From the NCBI GenBank assembly GCA_964579735.1, contig CAZOHH010000007.1, positions 1 through 47,795 of the forward strand: DNA of 47,795 nucleotides, given 5' to 3'. The translations under genes and the position numbers were made by a program. Each line of letters begins with the position of its first letter. Within the stretch, counting starts at the first letter, position 1. This document shows positions 39,833 through 47,783 of the stretch, piece after piece. The notes under the pieces are model-generated. The model ran no database searches, was not told the origin of the DNA, and worked only from the letters and a program-made list of their open reading frames with translations. The DNA comes from CAILLO01 sp964579735 (lineage in GTDB: Bacteria > Bacillota > Clostridia > Saccharofermentanales > UBA5734).

Positions 39833-40551
39833 ATGAAGATAGAGAGATCTTCGCCGCCGCAATGAAGGAAGCCCTTCGAAGAGGCTTCACGGCTGCAATC
39901 CTTCTCCTCGGACTCACAGGGACGGCCACCTTGCTCTTCACCACGTTGTCCTCGCAGCCGGAAGCCGATGCCGGTGCGGGTCTGGTGCGATTCTTCTCCT
40001 ATTTCACGATCCAGAGTACGATCGCCGTATCGATCTGGAGTGCCTTCCAGACATTTCAGAACCCGCCCTCTCCGCGATTGCAGGGCAGCAGGGAAGAGAC
40101 GGTGAAAAACACCGTCCATCTTGCGCTTCTCGTCTCCTCCCTCCTCACGGCCGGCGGCTATTATGCGCTTCTCGATGCGAGTTGGAGACCTGAAGGACTG
40201 TCTGCATTCGGAAACCTGCTGGTCCACGCCGTCGTCCCTGTCCTGTTGTTCCTGGAATGGCTCGTCTTCGAACGCAAGGGGAGATTCAGACTCGTCTCGG
40301 TCGCCGCAGTCCTCGCCCTTCCTGCATTCCATATGTGCGCCGTTCTACTGCTCGGAAGCCGGAGCGGAAGATACCCCTATTATTTTCTGGATCCGGTCGC
40401 TCTAGGAACCATCGATTTCCTTCGGAACGCCCTCCTCTTCGCCGTCTTGTTCATCCTGACCGGAGGATTGCTATGGATCGCCGATCAGTTGATGCTCCGG
40501 CTCAGGAGGTCTCCCCAGATGCAGCCGGAACAGGAAAAGGGAGGGCGTTAG
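39829..40551 (+). CDS. Pr6Pr-family membrane protein
   Basis: The 240-residue protein has six predicted membrane helices and the Pr6Pr/FAR-17a hallmark RFFSYFTIQSTI (about 54-65), usually YFTxQSN. The closing part PYYFLDP and the sixth helix fit the family. No function is established for bacterial members. Its ATG overlaps the histidine-kinase stop and it shares the operon, so it may help the sensor, or be the main target of the same regulation. The terminator hairpin overlaps its last codons. Confidence 0.82.
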   Translation: MNEDREIFAAAMKEALRRGFTAAILLLGLTGTATLLFTTLSSQPEADAGAGLVRFFSYFTIQSTIAVSIWSAFQTFQNPPSPRLQGSREETVKNTVHLALLVSSLLTAGGYYALLDASWRPEGLSAFGNLLVHAVVPVLLFLEWLVFERKGRFRLVSVAAVLALPAFHMCAVLLLGSRSGRYPYYFLDPVALGTIDFLRNALLFAVLFILTGGLLWIADQLMLRLRRSPQMQPEQEKGGR

Positions 40552-40560
40552 CCCTCCCTT
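40537..40560. terminator. bidirectional terminator hairpin
   Basis: AAGGGAGGGC (40537-40546) and GCCCTCCCTT (40551-40560) form a perfect 10-base-pair stem with loop GTTA, which holds the end of the Pr6Pr gene. On the minus strand the stem is followed by TTTTCC, so it best serves the TM2 gene, and it would also stop plus-strand transcription weakly. Confidence 0.72.
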
Positions 40561-40600
40561 GGATCTGCAACGATATCCTCCCGGGTGGATGTGCCAGGGG

Positions 40601-40816
40601 TCATTGCCATCTGGTGACGACGGCGCCGTCCTTATCCTTGAAGGTCCCCACGATGATCATGATCAGGTCGATGAGATACCAGATTCCCAGGCCGCCCGCA
40701 GTGAACAGATACAGGATGCCGGTACCGATCTTGCCGACATAGAACCGATGGATGCCCAGTCCAGGCAGGAGCAGGCAGAGCAGGAGTGCGGCGATACGAC
40801 TCTTGTTGGATTCCAT
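40601..40816 (-). CDS. TM2-domain membrane protein
   Basis: This 71-residue protein has two membrane helices joined by a short turn with the TM2-domain pattern LPGLGIHRFYVGK (about 18-30) and LGIWYLIDLIMI (about 44-55). The family is found in many bacteria, but its role is unknown. The start at 40816 is chosen because GGAGG lies eight bases upstream; a longer in-frame extension lacks a site. It is transcribed toward the two-component operon and ends at the shared terminator. Confidence 0.85.
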   Translation of the reverse strand: MESNKSRIAALLLCLLLPGLGIHRFYVGKIGTGILYLFTAGGLGIWYLIDLIMIIVGTFKDKDGAVVTRWQ

Positions 40817-40914
40817 GACGTATACCTCCATTTCCCGTGTGAGCCGGATTCGGCTCCAAGTCCATCGTAGCGCACCTCGTGCAGCGACGCAACTCATCCA
40901 CTCTCAGGTGCCGA

Positions 40915-40920
40915 TATGAT
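40915..40920 (+). promoter_or_regulatory. -10 box of the GT4 gene
   Basis: TATGAT preceded by CCGA lies 36 bases before the glycosyltransferase start. The -35 (AACTCA) is weak. Confidence 0.4.
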
Positions 40921-40956
40921 AGACTAACCGGTGGAACCCCTTAAGGAGCTGGAAGA

Positions 40957-42189
40957 ATGCTGATCGGACAGTTCAACGATTCCTTCCCACCGATTACCGA
41001 TGGCGTTGCATCGGTTGTACGGAATTATGCGCATTGGATCACACGCGAACCACGTGGCGATTCTCGCTGCGTGGTCGTAACGCCCGATGTGCCGCGCCAT
41101 CAGGATGCATCCGAGATATTCGAAGTCATACGATACGCCTCGATGCCGTTCCCTTTTCGTAAACCCTACCGATTCGGCATGCCCCACATCGACCCCAAAC
41201 TTCTGGTCCGGATGCAGGACGTTCCGTTCGACATCATCCATGCGCATTGCCCATTCAGTGCCGGCCAGCTCGCTCTGGGCATCGCCAAGCGCAAGAAGGT
41301 TCCCGTAGTGGCGACTTTCCATACGAAGTACCGTGAGGAGTTCCTCCCCATCGTGCGTTCTACTGCGATCGCAGATGCCCTGACACGCGAGGTCGTGCGT
41401 TTCTTCGAGCGGGCAGACTCGGTATGGACCGTCAACGACGCATCGGTCGAGACACTCCGCGAATACGGATTCAAAGGCCCCGTCGTCGTTCTGAAGAACG
41501 GCTCGGACCTGATGCCCTCCAACCCCCTGCAACGGCGGTCGTCTGCCTGTGAATCGGTCTGCAGGAGTCTTGGAGTCAAGGAGGACGAAACGGTATTCCT
41601 ATATGTCGGGCAGCATATCTGGCAGAAGAACCTTCGACTGCTGATTGAATCCCTTTCCATTGTGAAACGTGGGTTGATGGAATCGGTCGAGGGGACTCCA
41701 AAGGACGGGCGACCTTCCTTCCGGATGTTCTTCGTCGGGGGTGGAGACGCGGAAACCGAGATGCAGGAAATGATTGACGAACTCGGGCTAGCCAGCGAAA
41801 CGCGCTTCCTTGGGGTGGTCCGCGACCGGAATCTTCTTCGTGGACTCTACGAACGAGCGGACCTTCAACTCTTCCCTTCGACCTACGATACAGCGGGCCT
41901 TGTCGTCATGGAGGCCGCGACCGCACTTTGTCCGACTCTCGTCATCGCCGGCAGCAGCATCTCCGAGGGCATCGTGGATGGGGAAAACGGGTTTCTGGCG
42001 AAGGAATCCGTCGAAGAGTACGCAACCGCGGTATTGAGGACTCTCGCGGACCGTGATGGACTCCGCAGGGCGGGCATCGGAGCGCAGCGGGACATGCACC
42101 GTCATTGGTCACTCGTGATCGAAGAAGTGCTCGTACTGTATCGGGAAGTGATCGAGCGCTACAATGTGCGCCAGACAAGGGATTCATGA
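40957..42189 (+). CDS. GT4-family glycosyltransferase, probably membrane-lipid glucosyltransferase type
   Basis: The 410-residue protein has the two-lobed GT-B fold. The N-terminal lobe starts with GQFNDSFPPITDGV, as in 1,2-diacylglycerol and poly-glycosyl lipid glucosyltransferases. The C-terminal lobe has NGSDL, FVGGGDAE and the retaining-enzyme motif STYDTAGLVVMEAAT with the pair of acidic residues that holds the donor nucleotide. Such enzymes add a glucose or galactose to membrane lipids or wall polymers at the inner face. The ATG follows AAGGAG by eight bases. It overlaps the convergent alkyltransferase-like gene by six bases. The acceptor is unknown. Confidence 0.88.
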   Translation: MLIGQFNDSFPPITDGVASVVRNYAHWITREPRGDSRCVVVTPDVPRHQDASEIFEVIRYASMPFPFRKPYRFGMPHIDPKLLVRMQDVPFDIIHAHCPFSAGQLALGIAKRKKVPVVATFHTKYREEFLPIVRSTAIADALTREVVRFFERADSVWTVNDASVETLREYGFKGPVVVLKNGSDLMPSNPLQRRSSACESVCRSLGVKEDETVFLYVGQHIWQKNLRLLIESLSIVKRGLMESVEGTPKDGRPSFRMFFVGGGDAETEMQEMIDELGLASETRFLGVVRDRNLLRGLYERADLQLFPSTYDTAGLVVMEAATALCPTLVIAGSSISEGIVDGENGFLAKESVEEYATAVLRTLADRDGLRRAGIGAQRDMHRHWSLVIEEVLVLYREVIERYNVRQTRDS

Positions 42190-42534
42190 CGATTCCCGGT
42201 CCTTCCACAGAAAGCGGGTCCCGTCGATGTACCCGTCCTCGCCGACCTCGACTCCTTCGGAGCGGAGAAGTGCCGATTGGTAATCGAAACCTTCGCCGTG
42301 AGGGAGAGTGATCCGACATGGTGCCCCTACCACGCGATGCCATGGAAGGTCGAACCCTCGGCTGCATGCGACGAGGATCCTGACGACCTGCCGGGCGGCC
42401 CGTGGATTACCACAGAGACGCGCGATCTGACCATATGTGGCCACGGAACCGGATGGAATATTGGAAATGACCTGAATGGCTTTCAAGGAAAACGGTTCCA
42501 GCGCGATCCCCCCTTCAGATGCATCCGATTTCAT
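42184..42534 (-). CDS. alkyltransferase-like (ATL) DNA repair protein
   Basis: This 116-residue protein is the MGMT DNA-binding domain alone. It keeps the tyrosine in ATYGQIA (Tyr34) and the arginine finger (Arg48), but the active-site PCHR is PWHRV with tryptophan at position 65, so no alkyl transfer is possible. ATL proteins bind O6-alkylguanine in DNA and hand it to nucleotide-excision repair. The start at 42534 is supported by GAGGTAG at eight bases; a longer reading frame extends upstream but lacks a site and domain. It overlaps the end of the GT4 gene on the other strand. Confidence 0.9.
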   Translation of the reverse strand: MKSDASEGGIALEPFSLKAIQVISNIPSGSVATYGQIARLCGNPRAARQVVRILVACSRGFDLPWHRVVGAPCRITLPHGEGFDYQSALLRSEGVEVGEDGYIDGTRFLWKDRESS

Positions 42535-42594
42535 CTTGATTCTACCTCTTGCGGCTTCTTGGGGTAAGTCCTTTCCGAAGGAGCCGGGGAAGGG

Positions 42595-42600
42595 TAGAAT
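42595..42600 (+). promoter_or_regulatory. -10 box of the small GT2 gene
   Basis: TAGAAT preceded by AGGG lies 52 bases before the ATG; TTTCCG (42572-42577) at 17 bases is a weak -35. Confidence 0.45.
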
Positions 42601-42652
42601 GAAATGAAGAAGCTGAACCTTGAACCGATGCATCCGAAGGAGGTCCAGAAAC

Positions 42653-43363
42653 ATGGACAAGCTGATCATCGTCATTCCTGCATACAACGAAGAAGCGAAC
42701 CTGCCGGCTGTCATCGCAGGCTGGCATGCCGTCGCAGAGGAACTGGGGGGTGAAACCGTCCTCGTCGTCGTGAATGACGGCAGCAAGGACGCCACTGGGA
42801 CCGTCCTGAAGAATCTTGCGACGACGCATCCCCGTCTTGTCGCAATCGACAAGCCAAATGGCGGTCACGGAAGCGCCTGTCTCCTCGGCTACGAATATGC
42901 GGTCGCCAAGGGCGCGGACTACGTCTTCCAGACCGATTCGGATGGCCAGACCCTGCCCGAGGAGTTCCCGGCCTTCTGGGAACGTCGCGGAGAGTTCGAC
43001 GCCGTGATCGGATATCGCCGGGGACGGCAGGACGGTTTTTCCCGTAAGGTCGTCACGAAGGTACTCAAGCTCGTCGTCTGGGTTGTTTTCGGCCAGTGGC
43101 TGACCGATATCAATACCCCCTTCCGCCTGATGCGCGCCGACCTTCTTTCACAATTCCTCCAGCGCATCCCGACCGGATACAACCTTCCGAACGTCATCCT
43201 GACCGTTCTTTTCGCACGAAGGGGAAAGGACCGGGTGCTTTTCCTCCCGATCACCTTCCGCCCGAGGCAGGCTGGCAAGAATTCGATCAATCTCAAGAAG
43301 ATATCGAGGATCGGTCTTCAGGCCGTGAAGGATTTCCGGTCCCTGCGAAGAGCGCTGAAATAG
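42653..43363 (+). CDS. GT2-family glycosyltransferase, dolichyl/polyprenyl-phosphate mannosyltransferase-like
   Basis: The 236-residue protein is a complete GT-A domain without the C-terminal membrane helices of GtrB. It has IVIPAYNEEANLP (about 5-17), VVNDGSKD, DSDGQTLPEEF in place of the usual DxD loop and a hydrophobic segment (about 135-150). A C-terminal basic region (RPRQAGKNSINLKKI) resembles DPM1-like enzymes that use polyprenyl phosphate. The ATG follows GGAGG by nine bases. It is a second lipid-linked glycosyltransferase in the window. Substrates are not readable from sequence. Confidence 0.87.
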   Translation: MDKLIIVIPAYNEEANLPAVIAGWHAVAEELGGETVLVVVNDGSKDATGTVLKNLATTHPRLVAIDKPNGGHGSACLLGYEYAVAKGADYVFQTDSDGQTLPEEFPAFWERRGEFDAVIGYRRGRQDGFSRKVVTKVLKLVVWVVFGQWLTDINTPFRLMRADLLSQFLQRIPTGYNLPNVILTVLFARRGKDRVLFLPITFRPRQAGKNSINLKKISRIGLQAVKDFRSLRRALK

Positions 43364-43442
43364 CGGTTCGTACCGAATCGAGGAGTACCCCCGAGAACCC
43401 GTAACCGTACGCGGACCAGACTCCGCGGGAAGGGAGGCTTCC

Positions 43443-44423
43443 ATGGAATCCACGTATCTTGGCCGCTCCGGCATGAAGGTCAGCCGCTTGTGCCTTGGCA
43501 CGATGAACTTCGGAGTCTTCACCGACGAGAAGGATGCGTTTCGCATCATGGATGAAGCTCTCGACGCCGGCATCAACTTCTTCGATACCGCCAACGTGTA
43601 CGGATGGGGAGTGAACTCAGGTCGTACCGAGGAAATCATCGGCCGCTGGTTCGCAACCGGTGGAGGTCGCCGGGAACGCGTCGTCCTCGCGACAAAGGTG
43701 TATGGAGACATGCACGATGACGCGGACGGCCCGAACCGCGGGGAAGGTCTGTCCGCCTATAAGATCCGTCGCCATCTCGAAGGCTCCTTGCGTCGTCTTC
43801 AGACCGACCACGTCGAACTCTATCAGATGCATCACGTCGATCGGGAGACTTCCTGGGAGGAACTCTGGGGCGTCTTCGAGAATCTCGTGGCCCAGGGGAA
43901 GATCTACTACGTCGGATCGAGCAACTTCGCCGGCTGGGATCTGGCCGTCGCACAATACGAGGCCAAATCGCGCCATTTTCTTGGACTCGTGTCGGAGCAG
44001 CATAAATACAATCTGAACTGCCGCCTCCCTGAGCTCGAAGTCCTTCCGGCCGCCATGGACCTCGGAATCGCGGTGGTACCCTGGAGTCCCTTGGACGGAG
44101 GGCTCCTCGGCCGCAACGCCTTGAATCCCATCAACATCTCCCGCACCGAAGGGAGCCGCCAGAGAATCGAAGAGCACCGTGAGAAACTGCATGCCTTCGA
44201 GAAATTCTCGCTCGCGTTCGGCGAACCTCAGGACCTGATCGCCCTGTCTTGGCTGTTCACCCATCCAGCGGTGACGGCTCCCATCATCGGTCCTCGCACT
44301 TCGGAACAGCTTCGAGAGTGTCTCCGGAGCATCGACGTGAAGCTTGGAGAGTCCGAATTGAAGGCTCTCGATGCGATCTTCCCAGGGCCTGGAGGTATTT
44401 CCCCGAAGGCCTACGCCTGGTAA
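43443..44423 (+). CDS. aldo/keto reductase
   Basis: The 326-residue protein is a TIM-barrel NADPH oxidoreductase of the sugar-reductase type. The catalytic tetrad is visible: Asp and Tyr in FFDTANVYG (about 44-52), Lys in LATKVYGDM (about 79-87) and His in YQMHHVDR (about 122-129). The C-terminal GPRTSEQL holds the cofactor. It is the first of three genes that end with a glycosidase, so a sugar or sugar derivative is the likely substrate. The ATG follows AAGGGAGG by six bases. A small CGCGGA/TCCGCG hairpin at 43410-43427 lies just before the ribosome binding site and may affect translation. Confidence 0.92.
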   Translation: MESTYLGRSGMKVSRLCLGTMNFGVFTDEKDAFRIMDEALDAGINFFDTANVYGWGVNSGRTEEIIGRWFATGGGRRERVVLATKVYGDMHDDADGPNRGEGLSAYKIRRHLEGSLRRLQTDHVELYQMHHVDRETSWEELWGVFENLVAQGKIYYVGSSNFAGWDLAVAQYEAKSRHFLGLVSEQHKYNLNCRLPELEVLPAAMDLGIAVVPWSPLDGGLLGRNALNPINISRTEGSRQRIEEHREKLHAFEKFSLAFGEPQDLIALSWLFTHPAVTAPIIGPRTSEQLRECLRSIDVKLGESELKALDAIFPGPGGISPKAYAW

Positions 44424-44467
44424 GGACCGGACACCGTAACGGATCACACAACACGAGGAGGGTACAC

Positions 44468-45517
44468 ATGTCCATCGGACTCGGCATCATCGGATATGGC
44501 GGCATGGGTCGCTGGCACCATCAGAATCTTCCGCGCGTGGGTGGAATCCACGTCGTCGGCGCCTATGACATCAATGTGGACCATGCCGCATTGGCGGAGA
44601 CTTCCGGCATCCGCAGCTTTCGAACCGCGGCTGAACTGCTCGCGGATCCGGAAATCAAGATCGTCACGGTCGCCACTCCGAACAATTTCCATAAGGAATA
44701 CGTCCTCGCAGCCATTGCGGCGGGGAAACATGTCGTATGCGAGAAACCTGTCGCCATGAACTCCTCGGACCTGGTGGAGATGATCGATGCGGCCCGATGT
44801 GCCGGAGTCGTCTTCTCCGTTCATCAGAACCGTCGTTGGGACGAGGACTACCGCACCGTCCGCAAGGTCGTGGACGAAGGTACGATCGGGAAGCCCTTCT
44901 ATATCGAGTCCCGCGTGCAAGGTTCGCGCGGTGTACCTGGGGATTGGCGCTGCGTCCGGGAGGCCGGCGGTGGGATGCTCCTCGATTGGGGCGTGCATAT
45001 GATCGACCAGATCCTGCAGATGGTCGATAGCCCGGTCGTTGAAGTCTACGCGCATCTGTTGAGCATCCGGACCCCCGACGTCGACGACAATTTCAAACTG
45101 CTGATGAAGTTCGGGAACGGACTGTCCGCATTGGTCCAGGTCGACACGATCTGCTTCTCGAGCCTGCCGCGCTGGCATGTCTCCGGCGACGCTGGGACGC
45201 TTGTCGTGAATGACTGGAGCGTCAGTGGCCGGATCGTTCGGGCGAACACCATCGAATTCCGGATGGAAGAAGGCATCGTCTACACCGCAGCGGGTCCGAC
45301 CCGTACCATGGCCCCCCGCCCTCTGGAGTCGATCGAGGAACTGCCTCTTCCCAAGCTTGTTTCCGACTGGACGGAATACTACCGGAACTTCGTCGCTTCG
45401 ACCGAAGGCAGGGAAGAGCTCCTCGTCAAGCCTTCAGAAGCCCTTCGAACCCTTCGCGTCATCGATGCAGCATTCGAAAGTTCTTCGACAGGTGTCTGCG
45501 TCCGGATGAGCATCTGA
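44468..45517 (+). CDS. Gfo/Idh/MocA-family oxidoreductase
   Basis: This 349-residue protein has an N-terminal NAD(P)-binding domain with GIIGYGGMG (about 6-14), the VCEKPVAMN motif (about 92-100) and a C-terminal alpha/beta dimerisation domain beginning near 125, with HQNRRWDEDY and GGMLLDWGVHMIDQI at the active site. Such enzymes oxidise a sugar or inositol hydroxyl. It starts 44 bases after the aldo/keto reductase, with GAGGAGG before the ATG, and is followed 13 bases later by the GH3 gene. The operon points to metabolism of a plant or host-derived glycoside; the substrate is unknown. Confidence 0.92.
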   Translation: MSIGLGIIGYGGMGRWHHQNLPRVGGIHVVGAYDINVDHAALAETSGIRSFRTAAELLADPEIKIVTVATPNNFHKEYVLAAIAAGKHVVCEKPVAMNSSDLVEMIDAARCAGVVFSVHQNRRWDEDYRTVRKVVDEGTIGKPFYIESRVQGSRGVPGDWRCVREAGGGMLLDWGVHMIDQILQMVDSPVVEVYAHLLSIRTPDVDDNFKLLMKFGNGLSALVQVDTICFSSLPRWHVSGDAGTLVVNDWSVSGRIVRANTIEFRMEEGIVYTAAGPTRTMAPRPLESIEELPLPKLVSDWTEYYRNFVASTEGREELLVKPSEALRTLRVIDAAFESSSTGVCVRMSI

Positions 45518-45530
45518 TCGGAGGATTCCC

Positions 45531-47705
45531 ATGGAATCAAAGCGAGTCGCTTCCAGAATGCATTCCGAAACAGGTCGTCGAGCGACCGAACTCGTTGCAT
45601 CCATGACGCTGGACGAAAAAGTCTCGCAGATGTTGTTCGATGCGCCTGCGATTCCCCGTCTCGGCATCCCGGCGTACAACTGGTGGAACGAGGCGCTGCA
45701 TGGCGTCGCTCGCGCCGGTACGGCGACGGTGTTTCCCCAGGCGATCGCCCTTGCGGCGACATTCGACGAGAACCTGATCCGCCGAGTCGCGGACGTCATC
45801 TCCACCGAGGCACGCGCAAAACACCATGAAGCGGTCCGTCACGGCGACCGCGGCATCTACAAGGGGTTGACCTTCTGGTCTCCGAACATCAATATCTTCC
45901 GCGATCCCCGATGGGGAAGAGGACATGAGACCTTCGGGGAAGATCCCTATCTGACCTCTCGACTGGGTTGCGCTTTCGTATTGGGCTTGCAGGGGGAAGA
46001 TCCGCGCTTCCTCAAGACCGCCGCCTGCGCGAAGCACTTCGCGGTTCACAGCGGACCGGAGGGGGAAAGACACACCTTCGACGCGCGCGTTTCCGAAAAG
46101 GACCTATGGGAGACCTATCTGCCGGCATTCCGCGTCCTCGTGACCGAAGCCGGCGTCGAAGCGGTCATGGGAGCCTACAATCGAACGAACGGCGAACCCT
46201 GTTGCGGAAGTCCGCGCCTGCTCACGGAAATCCTGCGGACCGCTTGGGGATTCGACGGCCATGTCACTTCCGACTGCTGGGCGCTCCAGGACTTCCATCT
46301 CGGCCATGGCGTCACGAAGACGGCCCCCGAGTCTGCCGCTCTCGCAGTGCGCAGTGGGTGCGACCTGAACTGCGGGTCTCTCTTCGGCAACCTCCTCATC
46401 GCGATCCAGGAGGGACTAGTGGACGAGCCGACCATCGACCGTGCAGTCGTTCGATTGATGACGACCCGTATGCGACTTGGAATGTTCGATCCAGATTCGA
46501 GCGTGCCCTATGCCGAGACACCCTACCTTCTCGTGGACTCCCCGCAGCACCGGGCATTGGCACTTGAAGCATCCTCCCGATCCCTGGTCCTGCTGAAGAA
46601 CGAAGGAGACCTTCTACCGCTATCCACCGAGAGGATCGCAACCATCGCCGTGATCGGTCCGAACGCCGACAACCGCGAGGCTCTCCTCGGAAACTACGCA
46701 GGAACTCCATCCCGGACCAGAACGCTGCTCGAGGGTATCCAGGAATCGGTCTCGTCCGGTACGAGAGTCCTCTATGCAGAAGGCTGTCACCTCTGGAAGA
46801 AGCAGCCGGATACGCTCGCACGCGAAGGCCACAGACTGCAGGAGGCAATTTCGGCGGCGGAAAGTGCCGATGTCGTCGTTCTTTGCCTCGGCATCGACCC
46901 TACGATCGAAGGGGAACAGTTCGACTCCCCGGACGGGTATGGAGATGGCGACAGACCCGACCTCCGCTTGCCGGGTCTCCAGCAGCGACTGCTCGAGGAC
47001 GTCTTCGCCACGGGCACACCCGTGGTCCTGGTCCATGTTTCCGGCAGTGCCGTGGACCTTCGATGGGCAGACGAGCATGTGCCCGCGATCGTCCAGACCT
47101 TCTATCCAGGTGCGGAAGGCGGCCAGGCGGTCGCAGACCTGTTGTTTGGAAAGACGCCTCCCAGTGGCAGGCTGCCCGTGACCTTCTACCGAACATCCGA
47201 GGAATTGCCGGATTTCCGCGATTATGCGATGCAGGGACGTACCTATCGATATATGTCGAATGAAGCTCTCTACCCATTCGGGTTCGGGCTTGGGTATGTC
47301 CAGCCCATCTTCTCAGCGCCCTGCGCCGCGCCCGGGACGGTCTCCGCGGGTGCAAGGGTCCGATGCTCCGCTTCGGTATCGAATATGGGCGAGTCGGATT
47401 GTCTGGAAACCGTGCAACTCTACCTGTCGAAGGAAGGCGCACCCGAACCGGCTCCAAGATGGTCCCTGAAGGGAATCCGCATCGTCCCATTGAAGGCGGG
47501 CGAGACCCGAGAGGTCCTCTTCGAAATCGGCTCCGACGAGATGGCCATCTTCGACGAAAAAGGAAGGAGAATCGTCGAGTCCGGCCGCTATGTTTTCCAT
47601 ATCGGCGGCACGCAGCCCGACGCCTGCAGCGTCCGACGGACAGGGGTCCGTCCCGTGACCGGTTCCTTCCTCGTGGAAGGTCCTCCCCTGATCCTTCCCC
47701 GATAA
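45531..47705 (+). CDS. GH3-family beta-glycosidase (beta-xylosidase/beta-glucosidase type)
   Basis: The 724-residue enzyme has a GH3 N-terminal barrel (about 20-320), the C-terminal alpha/beta domain (about 345-565) and a fibronectin-III-like domain (about 610-700). The nucleophile is Asp248 in VTSDCWAL, and TFWSPNINIFRDPRWGRGHETFGEDP (about 113-138) is the family's substrate-binding stretch (shown in part by WSPNINIFRDPRWGRG). No signal peptide is seen, so it acts on imported oligosaccharides in the cytosol. The SDC motif is common among xylosidase-type members, but glucosidase activity is possible. It follows the Gfo/Idh gene by 13 bases with CGGAGGA before the ATG. Confidence 0.92.
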   Translation: MESKRVASRMHSETGRRATELVASMTLDEKVSQMLFDAPAIPRLGIPAYNWWNEALHGVARAGTATVFPQAIALAATFDENLIRRVADVISTEARAKHHEAVRHGDRGIYKGLTFWSPNINIFRDPRWGRGHETFGEDPYLTSRLGCAFVLGLQGEDPRFLKTAACAKHFAVHSGPEGERHTFDARVSEKDLWETYLPAFRVLVTEAGVEAVMGAYNRTNGEPCCGSPRLLTEILRTAWGFDGHVTSDCWALQDFHLGHGVTKTAPESAALAVRSGCDLNCGSLFGNLLIAIQEGLVDEPTIDRAVVRLMTTRMRLGMFDPDSSVPYAETPYLLVDSPQHRALALEASSRSLVLLKNEGDLLPLSTERIATIAVIGPNADNREALLGNYAGTPSRTRTLLEGIQESVSSGTRVLYAEGCHLWKKQPDTLAREGHRLQEAISAAESADVVVLCLGIDPTIEGEQFDSPDGYGDGDRPDLRLPGLQQRLLEDVFATGTPVVLVHVSGSAVDLRWADEHVPAIVQTFYPGAEGGQAVADLLFGKTPPSGRLPVTFYRTSEELPDFRDYAMQGRTYRYMSNEALYPFGFGLGYVQPIFSAPCAAPGTVSAGARVRCSASVSNMGESDCLETVQLYLSKEGAPEPAPRWSLKGIRIVPLKAGETREVLFEIGSDEMAIFDEKGRRIVESGRYVFHIGGTQPDACSVRRTGVRPVTGSFLVEGPPLILPR

Positions 47706-47737
47706 GCCGCATCCCCGAAGAAACGCATCCAGTCGAC

Positions 47738-47766
47738 AGGAGTCGTGCCGACACTCCTCTTTTCCT
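47738..47766 (+). terminator. terminator of the glycoside operon
   Basis: AGGAGT (47738-47743) pairs with ACTCCT (47753-47758) around a nine-base loop, followed by CTTTTCC, 32 bases after the GH3 stop. The stem is short but the placement fits. Confidence 0.6.
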
Positions 47767-47777
47767 CGGTTCGGGCG

Positions 47778-47783
47778 TATAAT
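47778..47783 (+). promoter_or_regulatory. -10 box of a gene beyond the window
   Basis: A perfect TATAAT with GCG before it lies 13 bases before the window's end, just past the terminator. It has the same GCGTATAATG context as the tRNA-Leu -10 at 97. Confidence 0.45.

Noticed and set aside
43410..43427. Riboswitch before the aldo/keto reductase
   Set aside because: Only a simple six-base-pair hairpin is present; no known aptamer motif is seen.
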